Part shown: piece after piece, positions 16,984 through 24,411 of the stretch
Numbering within the stretch: the stretch's first letter is position 1
Layout of the letters: the number at the start of each line of letters is the position of its first letter
Assembly: GCA_031359995.1 (NCBI GenBank)
Contig: JANMAT010000221.1
Location: 1-42,485 of the forward strand
Origin: JANMAT01 sp031359995
Lineage (GTDB): Bacteria; Actinomycetota; Acidimicrobiia; Acidimicrobiales; Ilumatobacteraceae
DNA: 42,485 nucleotides
Direction of reading: 5' to 3'
Translations under genes and position numbers: made by a program
The notes under the pieces: model-generated
What the model saw: the letters and a program-made list of their open reading frames with translations, nothing else
What the model was told of the DNA's origin: nothing
Database searches by the model: none

Positions 16984-18743
16984 GCCAGCACCTCGCCGGC
17001 CCGGCCGGCGCGCAGGAGCCGCCCGTAGTGACTGTTCGGGTCGGCTTCGAGCACGATCCGTTCGCCGTGCTCGATGATGCGGCCGCCCTCGAGCACGACG
17101 ATGTCGTCGCACACGGTGAGCGTCTCCAACCGATGGGCCACGATCATGGCCGTACGGCTGCGCACGAGCGCTTCGGTGGCGGCGGCGATGAGCTCCTGGG
17201 TGGCCGGGTCGATGCGCGAGGTCGCCTCGTCCAGCACCACCACGTCGGGCCGGCGCAGCAGGGCGCGGGCCAACGCCAGCAACTGGGCCTGACCGGCCGA
17301 CATGCCGCCCCCGGCGCCGTGGGCCGCCGATGTGGCCGTCTGGATCTCCTCGTCGAGACCGCCGGGTTGGTTGTCGACCCACTCGCCCAGACCCACGAGC
17401 TTCAGCGCCGAGCGCACCGCCTCGTCGTCGTGGTGCGCGGTGAACAGCGTGACGTTGTCGCGGATGGTGCCGGGGAACAGCTGCACGTCCTGGGGCACCG
17501 CGGTGATGCGCTGGCGCACCTCGGTCTCGGACACCGTGGTGATGTCGACCCCACCCACGAGCACCTGACCCTCGGTCGCGTCGACCAGTGCCAGCAACAG
17601 GCGGGCCAGGGTGGTCTTGCCCGAGCCCGACCGGCCGACCACGCCGAGCACGCGGTGCGGCGGCAGCGTCAGCTGCAGGCCGTGCAAGGTGGCCTCGTCG
17701 CCGTCGCTGTAGGTCAGTCCCACGCCCCGCAGCTCCACCGCCAGCGGGCCGCTGGGCAACGATGCGGTGCCGAGGCGCGCCTCGGCCCGGCGCGACGCGA
17801 ACAGCTCGAGCACGCGGCGCGCCGAACCGCTGGCGCCCTGCACCTCCTGCAGGCGCCACGAGAGCTGTTCGATCGGTTCGCGCACCGCCGTCATGAACCG
17901 GTAGCCCACGAACACCGCGCCCAGGCTGATGCGGTCGGCGCGGTACAGGAAGGCACCGGCGCCGATCATGAACGCCTCGCCCAGCAGCAGGCCCACGCGC
18001 AACCACGCCTGCATCGCCATCTGCTTGGCGGCGCGGGCGCCCGAGGCCTGCACGACGAGCTCGATGCGATCGGCCACCAGCGCCACGGACTGGTGGCCGG
18101 CGCCCAGCGCGGCGATCTCGGGCGCACCGGCGAGCCGTTCCTCGACCAGGCCCATCATGTCGCTCTGGGCCTCGCGCTCGACGGCCGACTCGGCCACCGC
18201 CTCGTCGCGGCGCGACCAGGCGATGAACAGGGTGACGGCGAGCGACACGGCGAGGGGAACGGCGAGGATCGGCTGCACGACGGCCAGCACGACCACGGCC
18301 AGGACCGAGATGAGCCCGATGGCGAGGGTGCGGGCGACGAGCTGGCTGAGGAACGTCGTCATGGCGGTGACGTCGGCGTCGATGCGGCTCACGAGCTCGC
18401 CCGTCGAGTGGTCGCGGTGGAAGGCGAGATCGGCGTGCAGCGCGCTGTCGACCAGGTCGTGGCGGAGGCCGTCGGTGATGCGCCACGCCAGGATCGTGGA
18501 CCGCCACGTGGTGAGCGCGGTGACCGCGGAGGCCACGATGCCGACGCCGATGTAGGCGCCGGCGCAGGTGGCCAGGCGGCGGTACCCGGCGCCACTGGTG
18601 GCGGCGTTCACGAACGCGCCGAGCAGCAGCGGGCCGGCGAGGGGCAGCGAGGTGGCCAGCGCCAGCACACCGCCGTAGCCGGCCAGCGCCCGGCGATGGG
18701 GCCGGAGCAGCGAGGCGAAGAGTCGCCAGTGGTTCTCGGCCAT
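16980..18743 (-). CDS. ABC exporter half-transporter, catalytic subunit
   Basis: A 587-residue half-transporter with a membrane domain (about 1-320) and an ATPase domain with intact Walker A GRSGSGKTT (370-378), Gln418, Walker B VVVLDE (501-506) and His537. Its own signature is MSAGQ (481-485) instead of LSGGQ. In a head-to-tail dimer this signature faces the partner's altered Walker B, so both defects fall in one composite site. ATG 18743 lies 6 bases after a TAGCGT box and is read as a leaderless start. It is the first gene of a two-gene operon. Lipid, peptide or drug export is possible; nothing in the context is decisive. Confidence 0.9.
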   Translation of the reverse strand: MAENHWRLFASLLRPHRRALAGYGGVLALATSLPLAGPLLLGAFVNAATSGAGYRRLATCAGAYIGVGIVASAVTALTTWRSTILAWRITDGLRHDLVDSALHADLAFHRDHSTGELVSRIDADVTAMTTFLSQLVARTLAIGLISVLAVVVLAVVQPILAVPLAVSLAVTLFIAWSRRDEAVAESAVEREAQSDMMGLVEERLAGAPEIAALGAGHQSVALVADRIELVVQASGARAAKQMAMQAWLRVGLLLGEAFMIGAGAFLYRADRISLGAVFVGYRFMTAVREPIEQLSWRLQEVQGASGSARRVLELFASRRAEARLGTASLPSGPLAVELRGVGLTYSDGDEATLHGLQLTLPPHRVLGVVGRSGSGKTTLARLLLALVDATEGQVLVGGVDITTVSETEVRQRITAVPQDVQLFPGTIRDNVTLFTAHHDDEAVRSALKLVGLGEWVDNQPGGLDEEIQTATSAAHGAGGGMSAGQAQLLALARALLRRPDVVVLDEATSRIDPATQELIAAATEALVRSRTAMIVAHRLETLTVCDDIVVLEGGRIIEHGERIVLEADPNSHYGRLLRAGRAGEVLA

Positions 18744-18749
18744 GCGACG

Positions 18750-18755
18750 ACGCTA
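18750..18755 (-). promoter_or_regulatory. -10 box TAGCGT for the ABC exporter operon
   Basis: On the minus strand TAGCGT is followed by 6 bases (CGTCGC) and then ATG 18743, the leaderless spacing. Confidence 0.6.
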
Positions 18756-18796
18756 CCGACGAACGGTCAGCGACCGGGGAGCGATAACGGGGTCGC

Positions 18797-20203
18797 TCAG
18801 GCCGCGGGCGTGTCGCCGAAACCGACGATGTCTTCCAGCGCCGCCATCACCTGGAGCACGCCGAGGTCGTCGAGCTGGCGGCCGATGACCTGCAAGCCGA
18901 TGGGCACGCCGAGCGACGACCGCCCGACGCACACCGAGCCGCCCGGGTTGCGGCTCAGGTTCAAGAACGGCGTGTACTGCACCCACGCCGCGGTGGCCTC
19001 GCCGGCCACCAAGCCCTTGTCCTCGCCGATGCGGGGCGGGTGGCCGGCGACGGTGGGGCACAGGATGAACGGCGCGTGGGTGCCGAGCACCTCTTCCAGT
19101 TGGCGGGCGACGTCGTAGATCTTGTCGACGGCACGGGCGTGGTCGACGCCCGACACCGTGGCGCCCATGGCGATCTGCGGTTGCAGGCTCGGGCTGATGC
19201 GCTCCCACTCGGGGGTGTCCATGAGATGACCCTGGGCCTTGAAGCGGGCGGTCACCCACAACGTGAGCCAGGCGTGCACCGGGTCGGCGTCGAACACCTG
19301 GTCGAGACGGATCACGCGCGTACCGGCGGCTTCCAGCGCGGTCACCGCCGTCTCGCAGGCGATGTCGATCTCGGGGTCGTTGCTGCCGAAGCCCAACGTG
19401 GGCGACCACACCACCGCGGCCGGCGGGCGTCCGTCGATCGCGGCGCGCCACGACGAGCCCGGCGCATCGTGAGCGAACGGGTCGCCGGGGTGGGGGCCCA
19501 CGACGGCGTCGAGCACGTAGGCGGTGTCGCGCGTGCGCCGGGCCATGGGGCCGACCACCGTGAGCACACCCGAGCCGGGCGCCGTGGGGTTGGCGATCGC
19601 CACGCGGCCTTGCGAGGTCTTGATGCCCGAGAGCCCGCAGATCGACGACGGCAGGCGGATGGAGCCGCCCCCGTCGGACCCGGTGGCCAGCGGCACCATG
19701 CCGGCGGCCAGCGCCGCCGCCGACCCGCCCGACGACCCGGCCGGCGTGTACGCCGGGTTCCACGGGTTGCGGGTGGCCCCGAACACGGGGTTGTCGGTCA
19801 TGCCCTTGTGGCCGTACTCGGGCGTGTTCGTCTTGCCCAGCACCACGCAGCCGGCGGCGCGCAGCCGTGCCACCAGCACCGAGTCGCGCCCGGCCACCGG
19901 ATCGTCGGCGCGCAACGCCGAGCCGTAGGTGGTGCGGAACCCGACGGCGTCCTCCAGGTCCTTCACGCCGATGGGCACACCGGCCAGGGGCCCGACGTCG
20001 TCACCGCGGGCGATGCGCTCGTCGATGGCGGCGGCCCGGGCCCGGGCGCCGTCGGCGTCGAGCGCGACGAAGGCGTTGATGGTCGGCTGCTGGTCGGCGA
20101 TGCGGGCCAGGGCCTGCTCGGTGACCTCTCGGGCCGACTGCTGGCGGGCGCGCACCCGCGCCGAGATGGCCTCGACCGTATCGTTCCAGAACCCGTCGCT
20201 CAT
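18797..20203 (-). CDS. Amidase-signature family hydrolase
   Basis: A 468-residue enzyme of the amidase signature family, hydrolysing a carboxamide with a Ser-cisSer-Lys triad. The triad is visible: Lys81 in PIGVKD, Ser157 in AGSSGGS, and nucleophile Ser181 in TGSDGGGSIR, with the 24-residue Ser-Ser spacing typical of the family. The start ATG 20203 is fixed by a TAGTGT box 8 bases upstream; the frame is open for 17 further codons that cover the box. The C-terminus (LGVPIGLQVIGRQLDD) is also standard. Homologues include GatA, but there is no gatB or gatC nearby, so a catabolic or detoxifying amidase is more likely. Confidence 0.88.
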   Translation of the reverse strand: MSDGFWNDTVEAISARVRARQQSAREVTEQALARIADQQPTINAFVALDADGARARAAAIDERIARGDDVGPLAGVPIGVKDLEDAVGFRTTYGSALRADDPVAGRDSVLVARLRAAGCVVLGKTNTPEYGHKGMTDNPVFGATRNPWNPAYTPAGSSGGSAAALAAGMVPLATGSDGGGSIRLPSSICGLSGIKTSQGRVAIANPTAPGSGVLTVVGPMARRTRDTAYVLDAVVGPHPGDPFAHDAPGSSWRAAIDGRPPAAVVWSPTLGFGSNDPEIDIACETAVTALEAAGTRVIRLDQVFDADPVHAWLTLWVTARFKAQGHLMDTPEWERISPSLQPQIAMGATVSGVDHARAVDKIYDVARQLEEVLGTHAPFILCPTVAGHPPRIGEDKGLVAGEATAAWVQYTPFLNLSRNPGGSVCVGRSSLGVPIGLQVIGRQLDDLGVLQVMAALEDIVGFGDTPAA

Positions 20204-20211
20204 GAGCGGCG

Positions 20212-20217
20212 ACACTA
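20212..20217 (-). promoter_or_regulatory. -10 box TAGTGT for the amidase
   Basis: On the minus strand TAGTGT precedes ATG 20203 by 8 bases. Confidence 0.55.
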
Positions 20218-20235
20218 CGACGCGCCCGTCGATGG

Positions 20236-20294
20236 CGCAGCGTGGTCGGATCACCGCGCAGACGACGCAGAGTGGTCACTTTTCGTGAATCACT
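20236..20294. promoter_or_regulatory. Direct repeats and dyad in the amidase/unknown-gene divergent region
   Basis: CGCAGCGTGGTC (20236-20247) recurs as CGCAGAGTGGTC (20266-20277), exactly 30 bases apart. The second copy is also the left half of an imperfect dyad, AGTGGTCAC (20271-20279) against GTGAATCACT (20285-20294) around TTTTC. The cluster lies 19 bases beyond the amidase -10 box and upstream of a TACGGT at 20323. It looks like an operator, but the regulator is not identifiable. Confidence 0.4.
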
Positions 20295-20492
20295 GAACGC
20301 GCCACGTCGTCGCCGAGACGCATACGGTTGCCGTGCAGGACGGGTGCCGGTGAAGGCATCCGAGCTCAGCACGGTCGGTCCGGCGGGACGACCTCAGGAG
20401 ACGGGCACGCGGCCGCCCGTCTTCCCGGTCGACCACGCGTGCACGCGCACCCCGTCACCGCCCGGCATCCCCCCATGGCGGAAGGACCCAGT

Positions 20493-20942
20493 GTGATCGA
20501 CCTCGAAGCCCCCCAGGCCCCGGAGCGGGCGCGGCAGCCACCCTCACCGGTGCGACGACATGCCGGCCTCGCGGTGACGGCGGCGGTGCTGGCCGTGTGC
20601 GGTGCCAGCGCCATCGGCCAGGAGTTGACGACGCGCCCGGCCACCAAGGCGGCCGTGCTCGCCGACCGGCTGGTGAACACCGCCGCCGACACCTGGTCGC
20701 CCGGCCGGCCGCGGGGCCGGGTCCTGCCGGCCACGACCGTGCCGGCCACGACCGTGCCGGCGCTGGTCGAGGTCGGCACCACCACGACCACACCCCTACG
20801 GGTCTTCGTGGTCGGTGAGCACTGCTGGCCCCTCGGAGCCGGCGCCGTCACCGCCCAGGGCACGCCGATCATGTGCACCCGCCTCGACGTGCAGGGCCAG
20901 GCCTACGACGACGCCATGGCCCGGTGGCGCCGCAGCTACTAG
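20493..20942 (+). CDS. Small membrane-anchored or secreted protein of unknown function
   Basis: A 149-residue protein with a hydrophobic helix near residues 28-44 (AGLAVTAAVLAVCGASA) and a low-complexity stretch with PATTV repeats. A short C-terminal domain contains two Cys (EHCWPLGAGAVTAQG, MCTRLDVQGQ). The start GTG 20493 has GAAGGA 6 bases upstream; ATG 20475 in the same frame would add six residues. The 190 bases upstream are rich in potential structure and hold a TACGGT at 20323-20328 not placed for a leaderless start here, so a long leader is likely. Its stop TAG shares the four bases CTAG with the stop of the convergent gene. No family is recognised. Confidence 0.55.
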   Translation: MIDLEAPQAPERARQPPSPVRRHAGLAVTAAVLAVCGASAIGQELTTRPATKAAVLADRLVNTAADTWSPGRPRGRVLPATTVPATTVPALVEVGTTTTTPLRVFVVGEHCWPLGAGAVTAQGTPIMCTRLDVQGQAYDDAMARWRRSY

Positions 20943-21532
20943 ACCCAGGTGTCTTCCCAGATGCCGTCGGACAGCACCCAGCGGTGGCGCTCGGCGCGGT
21001 CGGCGGCCTGGGCGGTGCCGCCCACGGCCGCCGAGCCGACCGCATCGTCGGTGCCGATGTCGGTGGCCTTCCACTCGCCGTCCTCGCGCACCCACCACGT
21101 CTGGCGTGACCCGTGCAGCGGGTGATCGCCCAGGGCCAGCACCACGCTGGCCGTGGCCAGGGCGGGGCTCACGATGCGCACGTCGACCTCGATGACTCGG
21201 GGCCCGGCCCGGTGGTCGAGCAGAGCCACCAGATCGTCGCCGCGGCGGGCCTTGCGGCCGCCTTCGGCCAGACGGGCGGTGACGAGCTCGAGCCGCTGTT
21301 CGAGCTCGCGCGAGCGCTCCTCGAGCAGGCGCCGCATCCAGTCGTCGACCGAGGCCCGCTGGTGGGCGACCTGGGCGAGCGACGCGTAGGCCGACGACAT
21401 GAGGGTGTCGTCGACCAGGAGACGCGGCGATGCGCACACCTCGGCGAAGGCCACCACCTGGTCACGGAGCGCGATCCAGTCGTGACGAGACGCGGCCGAT
21501 GACGGCATCGGCGTCGAGCTCGATGGGTGCAT
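20939..21532 (-). CDS. Conserved hypothetical protein with a coiled-coil middle
   Basis: A soluble protein of 197 residues. Residues from about 10 to 90 are strongly helical (WIALRDQVVAF, DWMRRLLEERSRELEQRLELVTARL). Then a compact beta-rich domain follows (RVIEVDVRIVSPALATASVVLALGD, RQTWWVREDGEWKATDIG), somewhat like an SnoaL/NTF2 fold, though I would not claim that. It is one of few genes here with a classical leader: AGAGGAGG lies 4 bases before ATG 21532, and a TTGACA with an overlapping palindrome lies further upstream. This suggests specific regulation. Confidence 0.6.
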   Translation of the reverse strand: MHPSSSTPMPSSAASRHDWIALRDQVVAFAEVCASPRLLVDDTLMSSAYASLAQVAHQRASVDDWMRRLLEERSRELEQRLELVTARLAEGGRKARRGDDLVALLDHRAGPRVIEVDVRIVSPALATASVVLALGDHPLHGSRQTWWVREDGEWKATDIGTDDAVGSAAVGGTAQAADRAERHRWVLSDGIWEDTWV

Positions 21533-21536
21533 CCGG

Positions 21537-21544
21537 CCTCCTCT
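21537..21544 (-). promoter_or_regulatory. Strong Shine-Dalgarno AGAGGAGG
   Basis: AGAGGAGG on the minus strand, 4 bases before ATG 21532. It sets the start of the coiled-coil protein and marks this as a leadered mRNA. Confidence 0.6.
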
Positions 21545-21572
21545 GGCCCGCCTGAGGGCCCGTGCGCTCTCG

Positions 21573-21611
21573 CTAGTGTGCCGTGTACTAGGCCATTTTG
21601 CCTAGTGTCAA
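21573..21611 (-). promoter_or_regulatory. TTGACA promoter with overlapping CTAGT/ACTAG operator
   Basis: On the minus strand a perfect TTGACA (21606-21611) is followed by possible -10 sequences TAGTAC (15-base spacing) or TACACG (18-base spacing). A perfect palindrome ACTAGGC-6 bases-GCCTAGT (21587-21606) covers the space between them. A third half-site CTAGT lies at 21573-21577, so half-sites recur at 14-15 base steps. A repressor bound here would block the promoter. The -35 box also overlaps the crtZ stop codon. Confidence 0.55.
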
Positions 21612-22102
21612 CCACCCAGGGTGACAGCTGGAGCGGGGTTCGACCGCGAGCTGGTCGCATCCGGGGGCGCCGGGCGACGCCGGTCGGCGCGCGGCACGAA
21701 CGGGGCCAGCATGCCGAAGGGCTCGCCCCCGGTGCGGTGGTGGACGGCGTGGGCGTCGGCCAACACATCGAGCGCACGCCGGCCCCGCAGCATCGGGAAC
21801 CGCCGATGGATGTAGCCGTCGTGCACCAGGGCGTAGACCGCGCCGTACATGGTGACCCCGATGGCCAGCGGCACCAGCCAGCCCCAGCCGTCGACGTTGA
21901 AGCCCACGGCCATGGCCCCGCCCACCACCGCGGCGAAGATCACCGGGAAGCCGTCGTTGGCCTCGAGCCGGCCCTCGTGGGGTACGTGATGGCTGCGGTG
22001 CAGCACCCACCCACGCCCGTGCATCACGTACCGGTGCGCGGCCCACGTGAGGGGTTCCATGAGCACGAAGCCCACCACCACGAGCCCGAGGGCGGCGATC
22101 AC
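21608..22102 (-). CDS. crtZ: CrtZ-type beta-carotene 3-hydroxylase
   Basis: A 164-residue membrane di-iron hydroxylase of the CrtZ family. The histidine boxes are in order and well spaced: HRYVMHG, LHRSHHVPHEGRLEAND, VHDGYIHRRFP and ADAHAVHHRTGG. The membrane segment before the first box (IAALGLVVVGFVLMEPLTW) and the YGAVYALVHDG segment are typical. CrtZ adds a hydroxyl at C-3 of a beta-ring, so a lycopene cyclase is implied, but none is visible in this window. GTG 22102 is fixed by a TACCCT box 6 bases upstream. The C-terminal 30 residues are low complexity. A fatty-acid or sterol hydroxylase role is the alternative, and less likely. Confidence 0.85.
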   Translation of the reverse strand: MIAALGLVVVGFVLMEPLTWAAHRYVMHGRGWVLHRSHHVPHEGRLEANDGFPVIFAAVVGGAMAVGFNVDGWGWLVPLAIGVTMYGAVYALVHDGYIHRRFPMLRGRRALDVLADAHAVHHRTGGEPFGMLAPFVPRADRRRPAPPDATSSRSNPAPAVTLGG

Positions 22103-22108
22103 GACCTC

Positions 22109-22114
22109 AGGGTA
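22109..22114 (-). promoter_or_regulatory. -10 box TACCCT for crtZ
   Basis: On the minus strand TACCCT is followed by GAGGTC and GTG 22102, a 6-base leaderless spacing. Confidence 0.6.
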
Positions 22115-22130
22115 CCCAGCACCCGGCCGA

Positions 22131-22784
22131 TCACGCGTCGTCGAGCAGGGAGAGGCCCTCGGCCATGGTGACGCTCTCGGCCACGCCGGGCTCGTCGGCC
22201 ACGGCGTCGAGCCACGCCGGCCGCACCCGGGCGACCACCACGATCGGGGTGCGCCGGTCCGAGAACTGGAGGGCCAGGCGCACGAACGACGCCGCGTAGT
22301 CGGGCGGGCGGACATCGCGGCTCAGTTCGGCCAGCGCCCACGGATCGGGCGCGACGTGCGGGCCCTGGGGCAGGCGCAGCACCGACCCCCACAGGGGGCC
22401 GCCACCGCCACCGGCGAGCCCGGGACCGTCGCCCAGCACCGCGCCGCGCACCTTCTTCGGGCGGGCGCCGGCGATGAGCAGGCCGATGTAGGCGCCCAGG
22501 CCGCGGCCGGCCACGGCCGACGGGCCGAGGTGGCGCAGGGCGGCGTCGGCGTCGCCCATGAGGACCTCGGCCGAGTAGCCGCCGCCCCGGGGCACGGTGG
22601 ACCGGCCGTGACCGGTGAAGTCGAGGGCGTGCACCGGCCCCGCCCACCCGTCGGTCCACGCCGGCGCCTGCTCGGGGGAGCGCTCGCCCAAGCCGTGCAG
22701 GAGCAGCAGCGGCGTCCCGGTGCCGTCGCGCAGCTGGTGCAGGGCCAGGTCGACGACGTTGTGGCGCAACAGGGTCACGCTCAT
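22131..22784 (-). CDS. Alpha/beta hydrolase fold protein, short
   Basis: A 217-residue alpha/beta hydrolase-like protein. The oxyanion strand LLLLHGLGERSPEQ and the DFTGHGRSTVPRGGGY segment are clear. Where a G-x-S-x-G nucleophile elbow is expected the sequence is AVAGRGLGAYIGLL, with Arg in place of the Ser. Catalysis by the usual triad is therefore doubtful. It follows another alpha/beta hydrolase with an ATGA overlap (22781-22784). The two could act as a catalytic and non-catalytic pair, but that is only inference. Confidence 0.7.
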   Translation of the reverse strand: MSVTLLRHNVVDLALHQLRDGTGTPLLLLHGLGERSPEQAPAWTDGWAGPVHALDFTGHGRSTVPRGGGYSAEVLMGDADAALRHLGPSAVAGRGLGAYIGLLIAGARPKKVRGAVLGDGPGLAGGGGGPLWGSVLRLPQGPHVAPDPWALAELSRDVRPPDYAASFVRLALQFSDRRTPIVVVARVRPAWLDAVADEPGVAESVTMAEGLSLLDDA

Positions 22785-23695
22785 GCCGGGCGGCCCAGGA
22801 ACTCGATGATCAGGTCGCCGACGATGTCGGCCCGCTCGATGTGGACGAAGTGGCCGGTGTCGGCCAGCGTCTCCAGCCGGGCGCCCTCGGGCAGGAAGCT
22901 GCGCACGTCTTCGGGCCGGGTGCCCCAACCCATCGGCTCGATCTCCAGGCCGAGCACGCCGAGGAAGGGCTGGCCGAGCCCGGGCATGCGCAGCATCGAC
23001 CACTCGGGCCGCCACGGGCCGAAGCCACCGAACCGCATCGACGGGTCGAGCTTCCAGCGCCAGCCGTCGGCCGACTCGAACGCGCCGATCGAGGCCAGGT
23101 ACACCAGCCACGCCATGGGCAGGCGCGGGTTGAGCTTCCCCCGCCGCTCGGCCAGGTCGGCCAACGTGCCCGGCTTGCGTTCGGCGGTGGCGGCGGCCTG
23201 GCGATGGTCGAGCCAGCCCTCCAGGTCGGTGGCCAGCAGGCGGCTGCGCTCGTGGTCGGCCACGTCCGGACGGGCGTGCTTGGACGGCAGACCGTCCAGG
23301 TTGATCAGGTGGCTCACGCGGTGGGGCAGGCCGTCGGCCAGCTGCATCATGAGCCCGCCACCCTTCGAGTGGCCGATCACTGGGGCGGCGCCGCTGGTGA
23401 CCGAGTCCATCACCGCCAGCGCGTCGCGGATGTCGGCCTCGAACGAGTAGAGCGCGGCCCGGCCCGAGTCGCCGTGGCCGCGCTGGTCCCAGGCGACGAC
23501 CCGCCAGCCGGCGTCGGCCAGGCGGGGCGCCAGCAGGTCCCAGGTGGCGGCGAAGTCGAGCCCGCCGTGCACGCAGAACACCGGCGGGGCGGCGGGGTCG
23601 CCCCACTCGTAGGTCGCAATGGCGGTGCCGTCGGCGTCGACCGTGCGGCGCCGGCCGGGGCGGCGGGCGCCCGGGTAGGTGAGGGCTTCCGGCAT
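22781..23695 (-). CDS. Alpha/beta hydrolase
   Basis: An alpha/beta hydrolase of 304 residues with all expected elements: VFCVHGGLDFAATW, WDQRGHGDSG, the nucleophile elbow VIGHSKGG, and a late DTGHFVHIERAD segment supplying the catalytic His. The cap region (SADGWRWKLDPSMRFGGFGPW) resembles those of esterases and epoxide or C-C hydrolases. ATG 23695 is 7 bases after TATCCT and read as a leaderless start. It is the first gene of a pair with the shorter hydrolase. The substrate is unknown. Confidence 0.85.
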   Translation of the reverse strand: MPEALTYPGARRPGRRRTVDADGTAIATYEWGDPAAPPVFCVHGGLDFAATWDLLAPRLADAGWRVVAWDQRGHGDSGRAALYSFEADIRDALAVMDSVTSGAAPVIGHSKGGGLMMQLADGLPHRVSHLINLDGLPSKHARPDVADHERSRLLATDLEGWLDHRQAAATAERKPGTLADLAERRGKLNPRLPMAWLVYLASIGAFESADGWRWKLDPSMRFGGFGPWRPEWSMLRMPGLGQPFLGVLGLEIEPMGWGTRPEDVRSFLPEGARLETLADTGHFVHIERADIVGDLIIEFLGRPA

Positions 23696-23702
23696 CGGCG
23701 CC

Positions 23703-23708
23703 AGGATA
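23703..23708 (-). promoter_or_regulatory. -10 box TATCCT for the hydrolase pair
   Basis: On the minus strand TATCCT precedes ATG 23695 by 7 bases. It diverges from the LysM gene promoter 66 bases away. Confidence 0.55.
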
Positions 23709-23773
23709 GGGGCCGTATCCGGGCACGGCCGCTTCCGGCCCGCCGCGGCCCCCGGTGGACGGCTGCCGGTCGC

Positions 23774-23779
23774 TAAGGT
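23774..23779 (+). promoter_or_regulatory. -10 box TAAGGT for the LysM lipoprotein
   Basis: TAAGGT lies 8 bases before GTG 23788, the leaderless spacing. Confidence 0.6.
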
Positions 23780-23787
23780 TTCGCACC

Positions 23788-24411
23788 GTGTCGAACCACC
23801 GTTCCCGTCTCCTGCGGCCCGCGCTCGTCGCGCTGGCGCTCGTGGCGATGGCGGCGTGCTCCCAGAACGCCCCCCACGTCGAGCAGGGGCAGACGGTCGA
23901 CGACTCGGCGCCGGTGGCCGACTCGGTGGCGGTCGTCTCCACCACCAGCGTTCCGGTCGCCCCGGCCGAGGTGCCCATGTACACGGTGGAGAAGGGCGAC
24001 ACGATCGGTCGCATCGCCACGAAGATGGGTGTCGACAAGCAGCTGGTCATCGACGCCAACGGGCTGCTGACCCCCGACAAGATCAAGATCGGCCAGAAGC
24101 TGCGGGTGCCCGCCGGCGGCAAGGTGCCGTCTACCGGAACCCCGGTGGGCGACCCGCGGTCGCCCACCACGACCGTCGCCCCGGAGGCCGCGGCGGTGCC
24201 GGTCGCCGCCGGCGCGGGCTACGCCTCGTCGACCAGCGGGCGCAGGCGCTCGACGATGTCGGTCAGGGCCGCCACCTGGGCCTCGAGTGCGGCCACGCGC
24301 TCCTCGAGCGGGCCGACGCGGTCGGGGCGGGCCGCGGCCAACGCCGAGGGGGCGGCCATCTCGGCGGCCAACGCGTCGACATCGACCGCGCCGCCCAGCA
24401 GGTGGGCGTAG
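23788..24411 (+). CDS. LysM-domain lipoprotein
   Basis: A short exported protein. A basic N-terminus and hydrophobic helix end in MAAC (Cys24), a plausible lipobox. A Ser/Thr/Val-rich spacer follows, then one LysM domain at about 65-108 (YTVEKGDTIGRIATKMGV, LVIDANGL, IKIGQKLRVP) for binding peptidoglycan. The frame then runs without a stop for about 64 codons across the 3' end of yceH on the other strand. That tail is Ser/Ala/Arg low complexity, as expected of an antisense frame. Either the protein really has this tail or the natural stop has been lost near 24219. GTG 23788 is set by the TAAGGT box. Confidence 0.75.
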   Translation: MSNHRSRLLRPALVALALVAMAACSQNAPHVEQGQTVDDSAPVADSVAVVSTTSVPVAPAEVPMYTVEKGDTIGRIATKMGVDKQLVIDANGLLTPDKIKIGQKLRVPAGGKVPSTGTPVGDPRSPTTTVAPEAAAVPVAAGAGYASSTSGRRRSTMSVRAATWASSAATRSSSGPTRSGRAAANAEGAAISAANASTSTAPPSRWA

